Shown here in pieces: positions 54,503-64,000 of a stretch of DNA of 64,000 nucleotides. The DNA comes from CAVONB01 sp963697205 (GTDB taxonomy: Bacteria > Pseudomonadota > Alphaproteobacteria > Rhizobiales > Hyphomicrobiaceae): NCBI GenBank assembly GCA_963697205.1, contig CAVONB010000008.1, positions 124,001 through 188,000 on the forward strand, read 5' to 3'. Under the pieces are notes generated by a model. That model ran no database searches and was not told the DNA's origin. It was given only the letters and a program-made list of their open reading frames with translations. How positions within the stretch are numbered: position 1 is the stretch's first letter; each line of letters begins with the position of its first letter. A program made the translations under genes and the position numbers.

Positions 54503-55762
54503 ATGCTTTCGAGACAGAGCCTTTCAGTTCTGGCGCTCAACGTTACCGTAGCCGTCGTCGCCACGGCTGCGACGTGGGCGCTCGTCCAGGTCGCCTACGA
54601 CAAGCCCGGCAACGGCGCGCCAGGCGTCGTGGCAATGGCCCCCTCCGTTGGGCACGCCGGCTCTGACGCCAGCCAGTCGCAACACGAAATCATCGCAACG
54701 TCGTCGGCCGGCTCCACCTCGCGCCGCGCGCGCGAAACAGCAACGCAGAGCCCCGCCGACAACTCCGACCGCGACGGCGTCTCGGCAGTCCCGCCCCTAT
54801 CGCGATTTGCCTTCGTCGCGCCCCAGCGGTTGCTCGCTACCATGGCGCCGCGCACTGCGGAAACGGCGGGCGAAACGGCGGCCGAAGCGGCCATGGCCGA
54901 TGCCGCCAACTCCGTGACGGCTGGACCGGTGCTCCGGGCCAGCGTGCCGGTCGAAACCGGCAGCCTTCCAAGCGTTGCATCCTGGTCGACGGAGGTCGCC
55001 GTCACAGCAACGCCGCCGCCGCCCGTGCCGCAGCCGCGCGGCCAGGCTCTGCCGTGGTTGCGCACGCCGAAGCCCACCCCCGACACCGTCAAGCGCAGCA
55101 AGCGTGCCAAGCGGCATACGCTCGCCTCCCGCATCGCCGAGATTGGCCCCGGCGCGTCGGAGCGGTTGATTGCGAAGTTTGCAAAAGCGGGCGTGGCCTG
55201 GCCGCCGCCGGAAGTCGTGCTGATCGCCATCAAGGACCAGAAGGCCGTCGAGCTGTTCGCGCCCAATGGAAAGGGCGGTTGGGCCGAGGTACATCGCTAC
55301 CGCGTGCTGGCTGCCAGCGGTGGGGCGGGCCCCAAGCTGCTGCGGGGCGACCGGCAGGTGCCCGAAGGCGTCTATGCGATTTCCTACCTGAATCCCAACA
55401 GCGCTTTTCACGTGTCGCTGCGCGTCAACTATCCCAATGCCTTCGATCGCGAGATGGCAGCAAAGGATGGCCGCAAGGACCTGGGCGGCGACATCATGAT
55501 CCACGGCAAGAACCTGTCGGCCGGCTGCCTGGCAGTTGGCGATGAGGCCGCCGAGGAGTTGTTCACGCTCGCCGCCGAGATCGGGCGATCTAAGATCAAG
55601 CTGATCATCGCGCCAACCGATTTCCGCCACAACGAAATCCCGGCCGCCAAGCCTGGCCAGCCGGAATGGCTATCCGGGCTCTACACCGAGATCGCCACCG
55701 CGATGACGCCCTTCAAAGTTGAAAAGCCCGGATTCGGATTGCTGTCGCTGTTCGTAAAGTAG
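54503..55762 (+). CDS. Periplasmic L,D-transpeptidase-family protein (YafK/DpaA-like catalytic domain)
   Basis: 419 residues. N-terminal membrane anchor or signal (about 8-30), a 170-residue low-complexity Ala/Thr/Pro-rich spacer, a basic patch 'KRSKRAKRHTLASRI', then the YkuD-type domain from about 225: 'EVVLIAIKDQKAVELFAPN', 'GDRQVPEGVYAISYLNPNS', 'GGDIMIHGKNLSAGCLAVGD'. The Cys nucleophile and upstream His are present; the usual S/T-H-G-C is S-A-G-C, as in the YafK branch, which trims or makes peptidoglycan cross-links. Acts in the periplasm. Confidence 0.88.
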   Translation: MLSRQSLSVLALNVTVAVVATAATWALVQVAYDKPGNGAPGVVAMAPSVGHAGSDASQSQHEIIATSSAGSTSRRARETATQSPADNSDRDGVSAVPPLSRFAFVAPQRLLATMAPRTAETAGETAAEAAMADAANSVTAGPVLRASVPVETGSLPSVASWSTEVAVTATPPPPVPQPRGQALPWLRTPKPTPDTVKRSKRAKRHTLASRIAEIGPGASERLIAKFAKAGVAWPPPEVVLIAIKDQKAVELFAPNGKGGWAEVHRYRVLAASGGAGPKLLRGDRQVPEGVYAISYLNPNSAFHVSLRVNYPNAFDREMAAKDGRKDLGGDIMIHGKNLSAGCLAVGDEAAEELFTLAAEIGRSKIKLIIAPTDFRHNEIPAAKPGQPEWLSGLYTEIATAMTPFKVEKPGFGLLSLFVK

Positions 55763-55919
55763 CCCGCCTTCGGCCGACCGCGCAGCAATCGTGGCGGGAC
55801 CTGGCGGTTGACCGCCCCGCTTCAGCGAAGCGCCGGCACGCGTGCATCAGCGGAAAGCAACCTCCGGTATGCCGCGCGACGCCGACAAGATCGCCGGCAA
55901 AATCAGATCACAGGAAAGA

Positions 55920-55995
<76 letters not shown>

Positions 55996-56182
55996 GAACC
56001 TATTGGGATAAGTGGCTTGCGCGGGCGCTGCCGAAACCGTCGGCCTCACCATGCAAGGTGGCGTTCATTAGGCCGATCCGCCGGAAACTGCAAGGCCCAA
56101 CTTTTGGCCCCGCTCGCCCCACGATGGCCGCGTGCACCGCTTCGGACCCGCCGCCATGGGCGGGTCCGGTTGAAGCGTGCGG

Positions 56183-56578
56183 TCAGCCTTCCTCTTCGTC
56201 CTCCGCCACCGGGCCGCCGAGGATGCCGGAGACGTCGCCGCCGTCTTCCTCTTCTTCTTCCAGGAAGGTCTCGTCACCCTCCGCGGCAATGGTGTCGTCG
56301 TCGCCTTCCACATCGGCCAGCGCCTCCTCGCCCTCTGCTTCGGGCAGGGCGTCGGCGGTCGCCGCATCGGCGTCGAACTCCGGCTTCTTGGCGCGCCGCG
56401 GGGCCTTTTCCTCGGCCAACGGTGCCGATCCGGCCGGCGCGGACGCCAAGGCATAGATCGAGCCGCAGATCGGGCACGCGATCGGGTCGTTGTTGAGATC
56501 GTAGAAGCGGGCGCCGCACTCGTCGCTCTGGCAGGTGCGTTTGGTGCCGCGTGCCGCCTTGTTGGTGTTGGTGGCCAT
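56183..56578 (-). CDS. TIGR02300 family protein (FYDLN acid)
   Basis: 131 residues from ATG 56578. N-terminal zinc ribbon 'GTKRTCQSDECGARFYDLNN' and 'PIACPICGSIYAL' with the diagnostic FYDLN motif, followed by a long strongly acidic tail ('EEALADVEGDDDTI', 'FLEEEEEDGGDV'). Found almost only in Alphaproteobacteria and conserved next to aroA, as here. Function unknown; a nucleic-acid or ribosome-linked role has been guessed. Confidence 0.94.
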   Translation of the reverse strand: MATNTNKAARGTKRTCQSDECGARFYDLNNDPIACPICGSIYALASAPAGSAPLAEEKAPRRAKKPEFDADAATADALPEAEGEEALADVEGDDDTIAAEGDETFLEEEEEDGGDVSGILGGPVAEDEEEG

Positions 56579-56804
56579 GATCGTTCGTTCCTTGAAGCAC
56601 ATCTGCCGCCGGTCGGGAACGCGGGCATGGAACCGGGCACCGCGGCGGCTGCTGGAATGCGATTATTTTCCCCCTCTGCCACAGCCGGCGGCCCGGTGTC
56701 AAAGCGCCAAATGCACTGCCCCGCGACCGGGGCGCGACGGCGTTGACAGGGCCGGGGGCGGGCGGCTTCATGCGCGCTGTCACGACAGCGCCCAGGAGAG
56801 CCCT

Positions 56805-58147
56805 TTGAGCACCACCGCGCCACGCCCCCTCGCAGCCGAGCGCTGCCGGCGCCTCTCCGGCCACCTGCGCGTGCCCGGCGACAAGTCGATTTCCCACCGT
56901 GCCTTGATGTTCGGCGCGCTGGCGACGGGTACGACACGCATTCGGGGCTTGCTCGAGGCCGAGGACGTCGTCAATACCGCCAAGGCCGTCAGCGCGCTGG
57001 GCGCGCCCGCACAACGCGACGCGGATGGCACGTGGCAGGTGAGGGGCCGCGGCGTCGGCGGTCTGAATAAGCCCGATGGCCCCCTCGACTTCGGCAATTC
57101 CGGCACCGGCACCCGGCTGATGCTGGGCGTCATCGCCTGCCACGATATGACGGTGCGTCTGACGGCGATGCCTCCCTGTCGCGCCGGCCGATGGCGCGGG
57201 TGCTCACCCCTCTGCGCCAGATGGGGCTCGAGATCGTGCGAGGGCGACGACCGCCTGCCGCTGACCGTGCGTGGCACGGCCCGTCTCGTGCCGATCCGTT
57301 ACGAGCTGCCGGTCGCCTCTGCCCAGGTCAAAAGCGCGATCCTGATGGCCGGCCTCGGTGCCGCCGGCACGCACCACGGTGGTCGAGACGGAGGCGACCC
57401 GCGACCACACCGAGCGCATGCTGCGCCACTTCGGCGCCGAGGTCGACGTCGCGCCACTTCCCGACGGCGGGCGCGACGATCACGGTGACGGGCGAGGCCG
57501 AGCTGGCTGGCCGCGACATCACGGTGCCCGGCGACCCGTCCTCCGCCGCCTTCCTCGTCGCCGCTGCGCTGATCGTGCCGGGCTCCGACGTCACGATCGA
57601 GGGCGTGCTGGTCAACGACGACGCGCACCGGCTTCTACACAGACGCTGCGTCGAGATGGGCGCCGACATCACCTTTCTCAATCGGCGCGAGGAGGGCGGC
57701 GAGCCGATCGCCGACATCCGCGCCCGCGCGTCCGCGTTGACGGGCGTCGACCGTGCCGCCGGAGCGCGCGCCCTCCATGATCGACGAATATCCGGTGCTG
57801 GCCGTCGTCGCGGCGTTCGCCAACGGCGAGACGCGCATGCAGGGCCTGGCCGAGCTGCAAGGCGAAGGAAAGCGACCGGCTCGCGGCGACCGCGGCGGGT
57901 CTCGCGGCCAACGGCGTCGATGCCGACGTCGAGGGCGACGACCTGCTCGTGCGGGCGGCACTGGGCAGGTGGCGGGCGGCGGCACCGTCGCAACCCACCT
58001 CGACCACCGCATCGCCATGGCCTTCCTGACCATGGGGCTGGCCACCGAACAGCCCGTCACCGTCGACGACACCGCCATCATCGCGACCAGCTTCCCCGAA
58101 TTCCGCGATCTGATGGAAGCGCTCGGCGCCGTTATCGCGACGCATAA
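56805..58147 (+). CDS. aroA: 5-enolpyruvylshikimate-3-phosphate synthase, about eight frame breaks in this sequence
   Basis: About 450 residues after repair. Start TTG 56805 after 'caggagag'. 'LRVPGDKSISHRALMFGALA' (PEP-binding), 'LDFGNSGTGTRLMLGVIA', then 'QVKSAILMAGLGAAGT', 'TRDHTERMLRHFGAEVDVA', 'ITVPGDPSSAAFLVAAALIV', 'MGADITFLNRREEGGEP', 'PSMIDEYPVLAVVAAFANG' and 'HLDHRIAMAFLTMGLA'. Breaks near 57165, 57226, 57368, 57467, 57613, 57638, 57868 and 57958, plus one near the stop; most are lost GC units or a base of GGG. The enzyme is the sixth step of the shikimate pathway and essential in minimal medium. Confidence 0.9.
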
Positions 58148-58223
58148 CGCCGTTGGGCCCTGCCTTGACCTTCACTGCGCCCTCAGGCAGTGGCAGGGGA
58201 CGTCGCCGGGGAGAGCCGACACC

Positions 58224-58874
58224 ATGATTATTGCCATCGACGGACCGGCGGCTTCCGGCAAGGGCACGCTGGCCAAGCGGATCGCGGCGCACTTCGGCTA
58301 TGCCGTGCCTCGATACCGGCCTGCTGTACCGGGCGGTGGCCCGCGACGTGCTGGCGCGCGGCGCCTCGCCTCGAGGACGACGGAGATGGCCGCCGCCGTG
58401 GCGCGCACGCTCGATGCCGCGACCCTGGATGATCCCGGACCTGCGCCTGCCCGGCGTCGGCGATGCGGCCTCGGTCGTCGCGCGGATGCCCCGAGGTGCG
58501 GGCCGCACTGCTCGACTTCCAGCGCGATTTTGCCGCCCAGGCAGCCCGGCGCCGTCCTCGACGGCCGCGATATCGGCACGGTGTCTGTCCGGATGCCGAC
58601 GTTAAGATCTTCGTGACCGCCGACTCTGGACGTACGCGCCAGGCGGCGCTTCGAGGAGTTGAGGGCCAGGGGCGAGCCCGTCACGCTGGAAGGCGTGACC
58701 GAGGTCATCCGCCGCCGTGACGAGCGCGATATGTCGCGCACGGACGCCCCGCTGAAGCCCGCCGCCGACGCCGTCTTGCTCGATACGACCCACATGGGCA
58801 TCGAGGAAGCGCTCCAGGCCGCGCTCGCCGTCGTCGGTGAGCGCACGCTGGCCGCCCGCAACCCTCGCCGCTAG
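58224..58874 (+). CDS. cmk: Cytidylate kinase, several frame breaks
   Basis: About 217 residues. 'IIAIDGPAASGKGTLAKRIA' (P-loop), 'LDTGLLYRAVARDVLARGA' (NMP-binding) after a break near 58309, 'DGRDIGTVVFPDA'-type segment visible as 'DGRDIGTV' and 'PDADVKIFVTAD', then 'EVIRRRDERDMSRTDAPLKP' and 'ADAVLLDTTHMGIEEALQAA'. Breaks near 58309, 58368, 58492, 58540 and 58630. Phosphorylates CMP/dCMP; normally just upstream of rpsA, as here. Confidence 0.9.
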
Positions 58875-59263
58875 AGGGAAGGGGGAGCCCGTGTGTCGAG
58901 GCGGTTGCCGCAGGCCGGCAATTGGGTATAGAAGCGCGCATTCGACGCCGCGGTCGGATTGATCTAGAGGAAGATCGGCCAATCGGGAGCACCTGATCGG
59001 GTGCGGCCCAAATTCGTATTGGCGGGGCACGGTCCTTCGCCGCGACAGCTCGAATCGAGCACATCTCGGGCACTGCGAACCGAGTGGCCGTTCGGATGGC
59101 GGCGCAGCCGTGCATTGCACGATCGCCCGAGCCGCCGACGGCATCTGATCGCCAACCCAGGCCGCGCCGCTGGTCCCCGAGACCAGGCGTCATCGCCGCA
59201 AAGCACCGGCAGCTTCGACCGGCCCCATGAGTGCCGAGCTTAACCCCTTCAGCCGCAGTCGAA
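58875..59263. other. cmk-rpsA intergenic region
   Basis: About 390 bases with no supported gene. In many bacteria this gap carries the rpsA promoters and a leader for S1 autoregulation. I see AT-leaning patches near 58960-58990 but no confident promoter. Given error density around it, small features may be obscured. Confidence 0.35.
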
Positions 59264-60963
59264 ATGAACCCGTCCCGCGAGGATTTCGCAGCCCTGCTCG
59301 CCGAAAGCCTTGCGAACGAGGACGCCTACGAAGGCATCTGTCGTCAAAGGCAAGATCGTCGGCATCGAGAAGGACCTGGCGATCATCGACGTCGGCCTGA
59401 AGATGGAAGGCCGCGTGCCGCTGCGCGAGTTCTCGGTCGCGGGCAAGCGACGTCCGATCTTCAAGGTCGGCGACGAGGTCGAGGTCTACCTGGAGCGCGT
59501 CGAGAACGCGCTCGGCGAGGCCGTCCTGTCGCGCGACAAGGCGCGCCGCGAGGAGAGCTGGACCCGGCTCGAGAAGCAGTTCGAAGCCGGCGAGAAGGTC
59601 ACGGGCGTCATCTTCAACACGCGTCAAGGGCGGCTTCACCGTCGATCTCGACGGCGCCGTCGCGTTCCTGCCCGGCAGCCAGGTCGACATCCGCCCGGTG
59701 CGCGACATCGGCCCGCTGATGCATCAGCCGCAGCCGTTCCAGATCCTCAAGATGGATCGCCGCCGCGGCAACATCGTCGTCTCGCGCCGCTCCGTGCTCG
59801 AGGAGACGCGCGCCGAGCAGCGCGCCGACATCGTCGCCCGCCTCGGCGAAGGCCAGGTCATCGACGGCGTCGTCAAGAACATCACCGACTACGGTGCGTT
59901 CATCGACCTCGGCGGCATCGACGGCCTGCTGCACGTCACCGACATGGCCTGGCGCCGCGTCAATCACCCCAGCGAGATCGTCAACGTCGGCGACACGGTG
60001 AAGGTGCAGATCATCCGCATCAATCCGGATACGCAGCGCATCAGCCTCGGCATGAAGCAGCTGCAGTCCGATCCCTGGCAGGGCATCGAGGCGAAGTATC
60101 CGGTCGGCGGCCGCTTCACCGGCACCGTCACGAACATCGCCGACTACGGCGCGTTCGTGGAGCTGGAGCCCGGCGTCGAAGGCCTGATCCACGTCTCCGA
60201 GATGAGCTGGACCAAGAAGAACGTCCATCCCGGCAAGATCGTCTCGACCAGCCAGGAGGTCGAGGTCCAGATCCTCGAGGTCGACCCGCAAAAGCGCCGC
60301 ATCTCGCTCGGCCTCAAGCAGACCCAGGACAACCCCTGGGATGCCTTCCTGTCGCAGCATCCGCAAGGGCGCCGACCGTCGAAGGTCCGATCCGCAACAT
60401 CACCGAGTTCGGCCTGTTCATCGGTCTCGACGGTGGCGTCGACGGCATGGTCCACCTGTCCGATCTCGACTGGAACCGGCCGGCGACGAGGTCATCAAGG
60501 ACTACAAGAAGGGCGACAACGTCACGCGCCGTGGTGCTCGACGTCGACAGCCAGAAGGAGCGCATCTCGCTCGGCATCAAGCAGGTCGCCGGCGACCCGC
60601 TCGACACGCTGTCGCGCTACAAGAAGGGCGATCCCGTCACCTGCGAGGTCATCGCGCGTTCAGGACAACGGCATCGAGGTCAAGATCGCGCGACACCGAC
60701 ATCACGAGCTTCATCAAGCGCTCGGACCTGTCGCGTGACCGCTCCGAGCAGCGCCCCGAGCGCTTCAACGTCGGCGACAAGGTCGACGCGGCCGTGCTCA
60801 ACGTCGACAAGGCGGCGCGCCGCATCGTCGCTCTCGGTCAAGAGCGCTCGAGATCGCCGAGGAGAAGCAGGCCGTCGCGCAGTACGGCTCGACCGACTCG
60901 GGCGCCTCGCTGGGCGAGATCTTCAAGGCCGCCATCAAGAAGCGCGAGGGTGAGGGCAGCTGA
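59264..60963 (+). CDS. rpsA: 30S ribosomal protein S1, about nine frame breaks in this sequence
   Basis: About 566 residues after repair, six S1 (OB-fold) repeats. Start ATG 59264 ('MNPSREDFAALLAESLANED'). Repeats are recognised by 'KGKIVGIEKDLAIIDVGLK', 'LPGSQVDIRPVRDI', 'VKNITDYGAFIDLGGIDGLL', 'VTNIADYGAFVELEPGVEGL', 'IRNITEFGLFIGLDGGVDGM', 'DNGIEVKI' and 'FNVGDKVDAAVLNVDKAARR'; it ends 'SLGEIFKAAIKKREGEGS'. Breaks near 59346, 59628, 60363-60375, 60480, 60528, 60652, 60690, 60832 and 60845. S1 unwinds mRNA at initiation and is essential, so these must be sequence errors. Confidence 0.93.
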
Positions 60964-60989
60964 GCCCCGCGCGGCGCAAGCGACATCGG

Positions 60990-61021
60990 GACGGGCAGGA
61001 TCGCGAACGATCCTGCCCGTC
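60990..61021 (+). terminator. Strong hairpin after rpsA
   Basis: gacgggcaggatcg (60990-61003) and cgatcctgcccgtc (61008-61021) form a perfect 14-bp stem with a four-base loop (cgaa), 26 bases after the rpsA stop. T-run is weak, but position and stability fit a terminator. Confidence 0.75.
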
Positions 61022-61158
61022 TGCGTCTCGTTGGCGCGCTGATCTCGCGCGTCACGGCAGGAAAGGGTTGAGTGCACCGGCCGCCTCGCCTTAGATGTGC
61101 CCCGGAGCGGCCCTTGGACGGACGAGAGGCTGCGACCCATGCGCGAGGCACGAACCCC

Positions 61159-62127
61159 ATGACCCTCGAAACCGAAGCCGTCCTCGACCGCCGACGCATG
61201 CGCCGGCGGCTGTCGTTCTGGCGCGCGCTGGCTGTGATCGCCGGCGCTCTGGCGCTGGGCGCGCTGGCCTACGGCGGCTCGCGCACGCTCTCGCTCGTCG
61301 ATAAGACGCAGGTCGCCCGCATCGAGGTCGAGGGGTTGATTACGGAGAACCGCGAGCAACTCAAGATGCTCAAGCGCATCGAGGAGGCGAGCCACGTCAA
61401 AGGCGTCATCGTCTATGTAAACAGCCCCGGAGGCACCACGACGGGCGGCGAGTCGCTGTTCGAAGCTTTGCGCAAGGTCGCCGCCAAGAAGCCCGTGGTC
61501 GCCCAGTTCGGCACCATCGCCACCTCCGCCGCCTATATCACCGGCCTCGCCACCGACCACATCATCGCCCGCGGCAACACCATCACCGGCTCGGTCGGCG
61601 TGATCTTCCAGTGGGCCGAGGTGTCCCAGTTGATGGAAAAGCTGGGCGTCAAGATGAACGAGGTGAAGAGCGGGCCCCTCAAGGCCGTGCCGTCGCCCTT
61701 CCAGCCCCTCGACGAGCGGGGCCGCAAGATCACCGAGGAAATGGTTTCCGAAAGCCAGCGCTGGTTCGTGTCACTGGTCGCCGGCCGCCGCGGCATCGAG
61801 ACCGGAGCCGTGCCGGGCCTGGAGGAGGGCCGGGTCTTCTCCGGTCGGGACGCCCTGCGCTTGAAGCTCGTCGACCAGATCGGCGGCGAGAGCGAGGCCC
61901 TGGCCTGGCTGCAGGAGAAGCGCGGCGTGCCAACGACGGCCAAGGTCGTCGACTGGAAGCCCAAGGAGGACTTCTCCTGGACAGGGCTGGCCGGAGAGAC
62001 GCTGGCCAGGGCGGCCGCCTCGCTGGGACTGGGGCGCGAGGAGGTCCTCCGCCTGACCGGGCGCACGGGGCTGTCCTCACTGGCCCTTGACGGTCTCCTG
62101 TCCGTTTGGCACCCTCAGGAAAATTGA
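61159..62127 (+). CDS. sppA: Signal peptide peptidase SppA, short form (S49)
   Basis: 322 residues from ATG 61159; upstream in-frame codons lack a ribosome site. One N-terminal membrane helix ('ALAVIAGALALGALAYGGS'), then the S49 domain: 'VIVYVNSPGGTTTGGESLFE', Ser nucleophile in 'GTIATSAAYITGLATD', 'TGSVGVIFQWAEVSQLMEKL', general-base Lys in 'NEVKSGPLKAVPSPFQP'. It cleaves leftover signal peptides in the membrane. Conserved between rpsA and ihfB in Rhizobiales. Confidence 0.92.
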   Translation: MTLETEAVLDRRRMRRRLSFWRALAVIAGALALGALAYGGSRTLSLVDKTQVARIEVEGLITENREQLKMLKRIEEASHVKGVIVYVNSPGGTTTGGESLFEALRKVAAKKPVVAQFGTIATSAAYITGLATDHIIARGNTITGSVGVIFQWAEVSQLMEKLGVKMNEVKSGPLKAVPSPFQPLDERGRKITEEMVSESQRWFVSLVAGRRGIETGAVPGLEEGRVFSGRDALRLKLVDQIGGESEALAWLQEKRGVPTTAKVVDWKPKEDFSWTGLAGETLARAAASLGLGREEVLRLTGRTGLSSLALDGLLSVWHPQEN

Positions 62128-62160
62128 GGGATTACAAGAGCTTTTAACGGGGTAGGGTCC

Positions 62161-62481
62161 GTGATCAAATCTGAGCTGATCCAGCGTATCGCTGCAGCCA
62201 ATCCACATCTGTTCCATCGCGACGTGGAGCGGATCGTAAACGTCATTTTCGAGGAGATCGTGGATGCGCTCGCGCGTGGCGACCGCGTGGAGCTGCGCGG
62301 GTTCGGCGCGTTCACCGTGAAGCACCGCGCGGCCCGTGTCGGGCGGAACCCGCGCACGGGTACGCCCGTCAAGGTCGATGAGAAGTTCGTGCCGTTCTTC
62401 AAGACCGGCAAGGAACTGCGCGAGCGTTTGAACGAAACACCGGTGGAACCCAAGCCGCGCCGTGCTGCGCGCAAACACTAG
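62161..62481 (+). CDS. ihfB: Integration host factor beta subunit
   Basis: 106 residues from GTG 62161. 'MIKSELIQRIAAANPHLFHR' start, 'DALARGDRVELRGFGAFTVK', 'RNPRTGTPVKVDEKFVPFFK' with the DNA-intercalating Pro in 'GRNPRTG', and 'TGKELRERLN'. DNA-bending heterodimer subunit; also expected to assist the sigma-54 promoter at the urt operon. Slightly longer C-terminal basic tail ('KPRRAARKH'). Confidence 0.95.
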   Translation: MIKSELIQRIAAANPHLFHRDVERIVNVIFEEIVDALARGDRVELRGFGAFTVKHRAARVGRNPRTGTPVKVDEKFVPFFKTGKELRERLNETPVEPKPRRAARKH

Positions 62482-62594
62482 ACGCAGGCGTCCACGTCTG
62501 TTCGCACGTATCGCGCAGTCCGGCCGCCATGAGATCACTCACATGAACGCCCACCTCGACTGTTCACCTGCGTCCCAACAATGAGGCCGATGTC

Positions 62595-62942
62595 TTGATC
62601 AACCGCGTGCTCTGGCTCCTGATCGGCTTTCCCGTCGCCGTGCTGCTCATTGCACTGGCGGTGGCCAATCGTCATGACGTGCGTCTCGTGCTGGATCCCT
62701 TCCGGCCGGAAGCCCCGGTACTGTCGATGGATCTGCCATTCTATATCTACCTGTTTGGTGCGCTGATCGCGGGTGTCCTGCTTGGCGGTTTTGCCACCTG
62801 GCTGAGCCAGGGCCAGTGGCGTCATCGTGCGCGGGTGCGCGCCCACGAAGCCGCGCGCTGGCAGTCGGAAGCCGAGCGCCTGTCGCGCGAGCGCGATAGC
62901 GAGCTGTCCACGCGCAAGCAACTCGTTGCCGTCCGGCGCTAG
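62595..62942 (+). CDS. LapA-domain (DUF1049) membrane protein
   Basis: 115 residues from TTG 62595. Two membrane helices ('VLWLLIGFPVAVLLIALAVA' and 'YIYLFGALIAGVLLGGFATW') with the LapA pattern 'NRHDVRLVLDPF', then a charged coiled-coil tail. LapA-like proteins work with LapB in envelope assembly in E. coli; in Alphaproteobacteria the gene commonly follows ihfB and precedes trpF, as here. Confidence 0.85.
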   Translation: MINRVLWLLIGFPVAVLLIALAVANRHDVRLVLDPFRPEAPVLSMDLPFYIYLFGALIAGVLLGGFATWLSQGQWRHRARVRAHEAARWQSEAERLSRERDSELSTRKQLVAVRR

Positions 62943-63043
62943 CTGCGCACTGGACAACGCTGGGCATGCGCATCATCCGGGCAACCGACGTCGCCGACGT
63001 CCTCGCCTATCCCCGTCTTGTCGACGTCCCGTGGCGACCGATC

Positions 63044-63397
63044 TCAGCCCTGCTTCAGCTTGGCCGCGCCCTGGCGTCCCGCCGCACCGTCGTTTTCGAC
63101 CAGCTTGGCGATGGTAGGCTCTGCAGCGGCGTCGGCGAGGTCGTCGGGTGTGTACGGCACCTTGTAGCCGCCGGTGGCCTCGTCATAGTCGAGTGCCGAC
63201 CACGGCACGGGATAGAAATTGTCGGTCGATGTCAGCGCCCCGCCGACACTGATGACGGCAAACATGATCGCAGTCCCGGTCTTGTCGAGGATCACGTCCT
63301 CCACCTCGCCGAGCGGGTCGCCGCTTTTGCTGAAAACACGGGTGCCGACGACGCGGGAGGCACGGATCGCTGTCGTGTGGCCTGAGGCAGTGGGCAT
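63044..63397 (-). CDS. PRC-barrel domain protein
   Basis: 117 residues from ATG 63397. 'IRASRVVGTRVFSKSGDPLG', 'EVEDVILDKTGTAIMFAVIS' and 'FYPVPWSALDYDEATGGYKV' are the PRC-barrel strand pattern; 'AAAEPTIAKLVENDG' tail. PRC-barrels are small beta-domains shared by RimM and photosynthetic reaction-centre H subunits; stand-alone ones are common in Rhizobiales, often stress-related. It lies inverted between lapA-like and trpF. Confidence 0.88.
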   Translation of the reverse strand: MPTASGHTTAIRASRVVGTRVFSKSGDPLGEVEDVILDKTGTAIMFAVISVGGALTSTDNFYPVPWSALDYDEATGGYKVPYTPDDLADAAAEPTIAKLVENDGAAGRQGAAKLKQG

Positions 63398-63545
63398 GGC
63401 AGAACTTCTGCTCTGGAGGTTGGGCGCGGGCATCGCGGCCATTTGGAACCTCCAGATGAGATGTAGGCCGCAACAGCCGAGCCGCTGGTGGGGTTCCGCG
63501 ACCGCTGCGCTTGACTTTTGCAACGCCGATCCCCCTTTGAAAGGC

Positions 63546-64000
63546 ATGACGACAGCGGTAAAAATCTGCGGACTGAAGACCGAGGCGGCGCTCGATGCCG
63601 CGCTCGCCGGCGGCGCCGACTACATCGGCTTAGTGTTCTATCCCCCGAGCCCGCGCAACGTGGATATCGCCACGGCTGCGGGCCTGGCGGACCGCGCGCG
63701 CGGGCGGACCCGTATCGTCGCCCTCCTGGTCGACCCCGACGACGCCTTGGTTGCCGAAGTCGCCACGAGCGTTCGCCCGGATGTGCTGCAACTGCACGGC
63801 GCGGAGACGCCAGACCGCTGTCGCACGATCCACGCCGCGACCGGCATTCCCGTCATGAAGGCGATCAAAGTCGAGACCGCTGCGGACGCCGCCGCAGCCC
63901 TCGCCTACGCCGACGTCGTCGAGCGCATCCTTTTCGACGCCAAGGCCCCCAAGGGCATGTCCGGGGCGCTGCCCGGCGGTAACGGCCTCGCCTTCGACTG
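63546..64000 (+). CDS. trpF: Phosphoribosylanthranilate isomerase (partial, runs off the window)
   Basis: 151 codons visible. 'AVKICGLKTEAALDAAL' (catalytic Cys of KICG), 'GADYIGLVFYPPSPRNV', 'VLQLHGAETPDRCR', 'DAKAPKGMSGALPGGNGLAFD' (abbreviated: DAKAP...LPGGNGLAF), with the catalytic Asp in 'LLVDPDD'/'FDAK'. Third step after anthranilate in tryptophan synthesis; trpB and trpA usually follow in this group. Confidence 0.93.
   Translation, partial: MTTAVKICGLKTEAALDAALAGGADYIGLVFYPPSPRNVDIATAAGLADRARGRTRIVALLVDPDDALVAEVATSVRPDVLQLHGAETPDRCRTIHAATGIPVMKAIKVETAADAAAALAYADVVERILFDAKAPKGMSGALPGGNGLAFD

Noticed and set aside
54361..54666. Short frame with 'MFWCHKCGQRH', a possible zinc peptide
   Set aside because: No ribosome site, overlaps the start of the L,D-transpeptidase gene in a wrong frame, and turns into Arg-rich shadow sequence.

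Overview
The window looks like chromosome from a GC-rich alphaproteobacterium, most likely Hyphomicrobiales (Rhizobiales). Grounds: the TIGR02300 'FYDLN acid' zinc-ribbon protein, a DUF992 secreted protein, and the conserved housekeeping string TIGR02300 / tRNA-Ala / aroA / cmk / rpsA / sppA / ihfB / lapA-like / trpF at 55.9-64 kb. Genus cannot be fixed by eye.

Layout. 0-2.9 kb: ordinary genes (SDR tail, DUF992, D-threonine aldolase-like enzyme, DUF2076). 3-10.5 kb: a scarred genomic island with two unrelated tyrosine integrases, an isocitrate lyase/PEP mutase-family enzyme, a small zinc-ribbon protein, an IS66 element without a visible target duplication that cuts into a gene coupled to integrase 2, and the 3' end of a tRNA-Val-like gene as a probable attachment-site remnant. 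11-20.2 kb: a NarL-type two-component system whose stop codon carries an IS5/IS427 insertion, then a DUF4212 + sodium:solute symporter pair, two small membrane proteins and a DEDDh exonuclease-CBS-DUF294 nucleotidyltransferase fusion. I read this as one regulated (mono)carboxylate-uptake module.

20.3-30.5 kb (all minus): a complete branched-chain amino-acid-type (HAAT) ABC transporter, a DUF2478 protein, an SCP2-type thiolase and a three-subunit molybdenum hydroxylase, suggesting uptake and oxidation of an unidentified organic acid or N-heterocycle. 31.1-42.9 kb (all minus): one urea regulon, urtABCDE-ureDABC-EFG, about 11.8 kb, behind a textbook sigma-54 promoter and containing three extra small genes (between urtD and urtE, ureA and ureB, ureB and ureC). 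43.3-52.9 kb: a D-hydantoinase, an Asp/Glu/hydantoin-racemase-family protein, an SMP-30 lactonase-like protein, a beta-hydroxyacid dehydrogenase and a second complete HAAT transporter, probably a cyclic-amide or sugar-acid scavenging locus. 53.3-55.8 kb: an alpha/beta hydrolase and an L,D-transpeptidase-family protein. 55.9-64 kb: housekeeping genes.

A window-wide peculiarity: between about 27.9 and 60.9 kb many conserved genes, including essential aroA, cmk and rpsA and nearly all ure/urt genes, are interrupted by frameshifts. Nearly all those I worked through are repaired by restoring one unit to a short tandem repeat (GCGC, TCTC, GTGT, GAGA, GGG or CCC). I treat these as sequence contractions, probably sequencing or assembly error, not as pseudogenes, and give gene-wide coordinates for the repaired genes.
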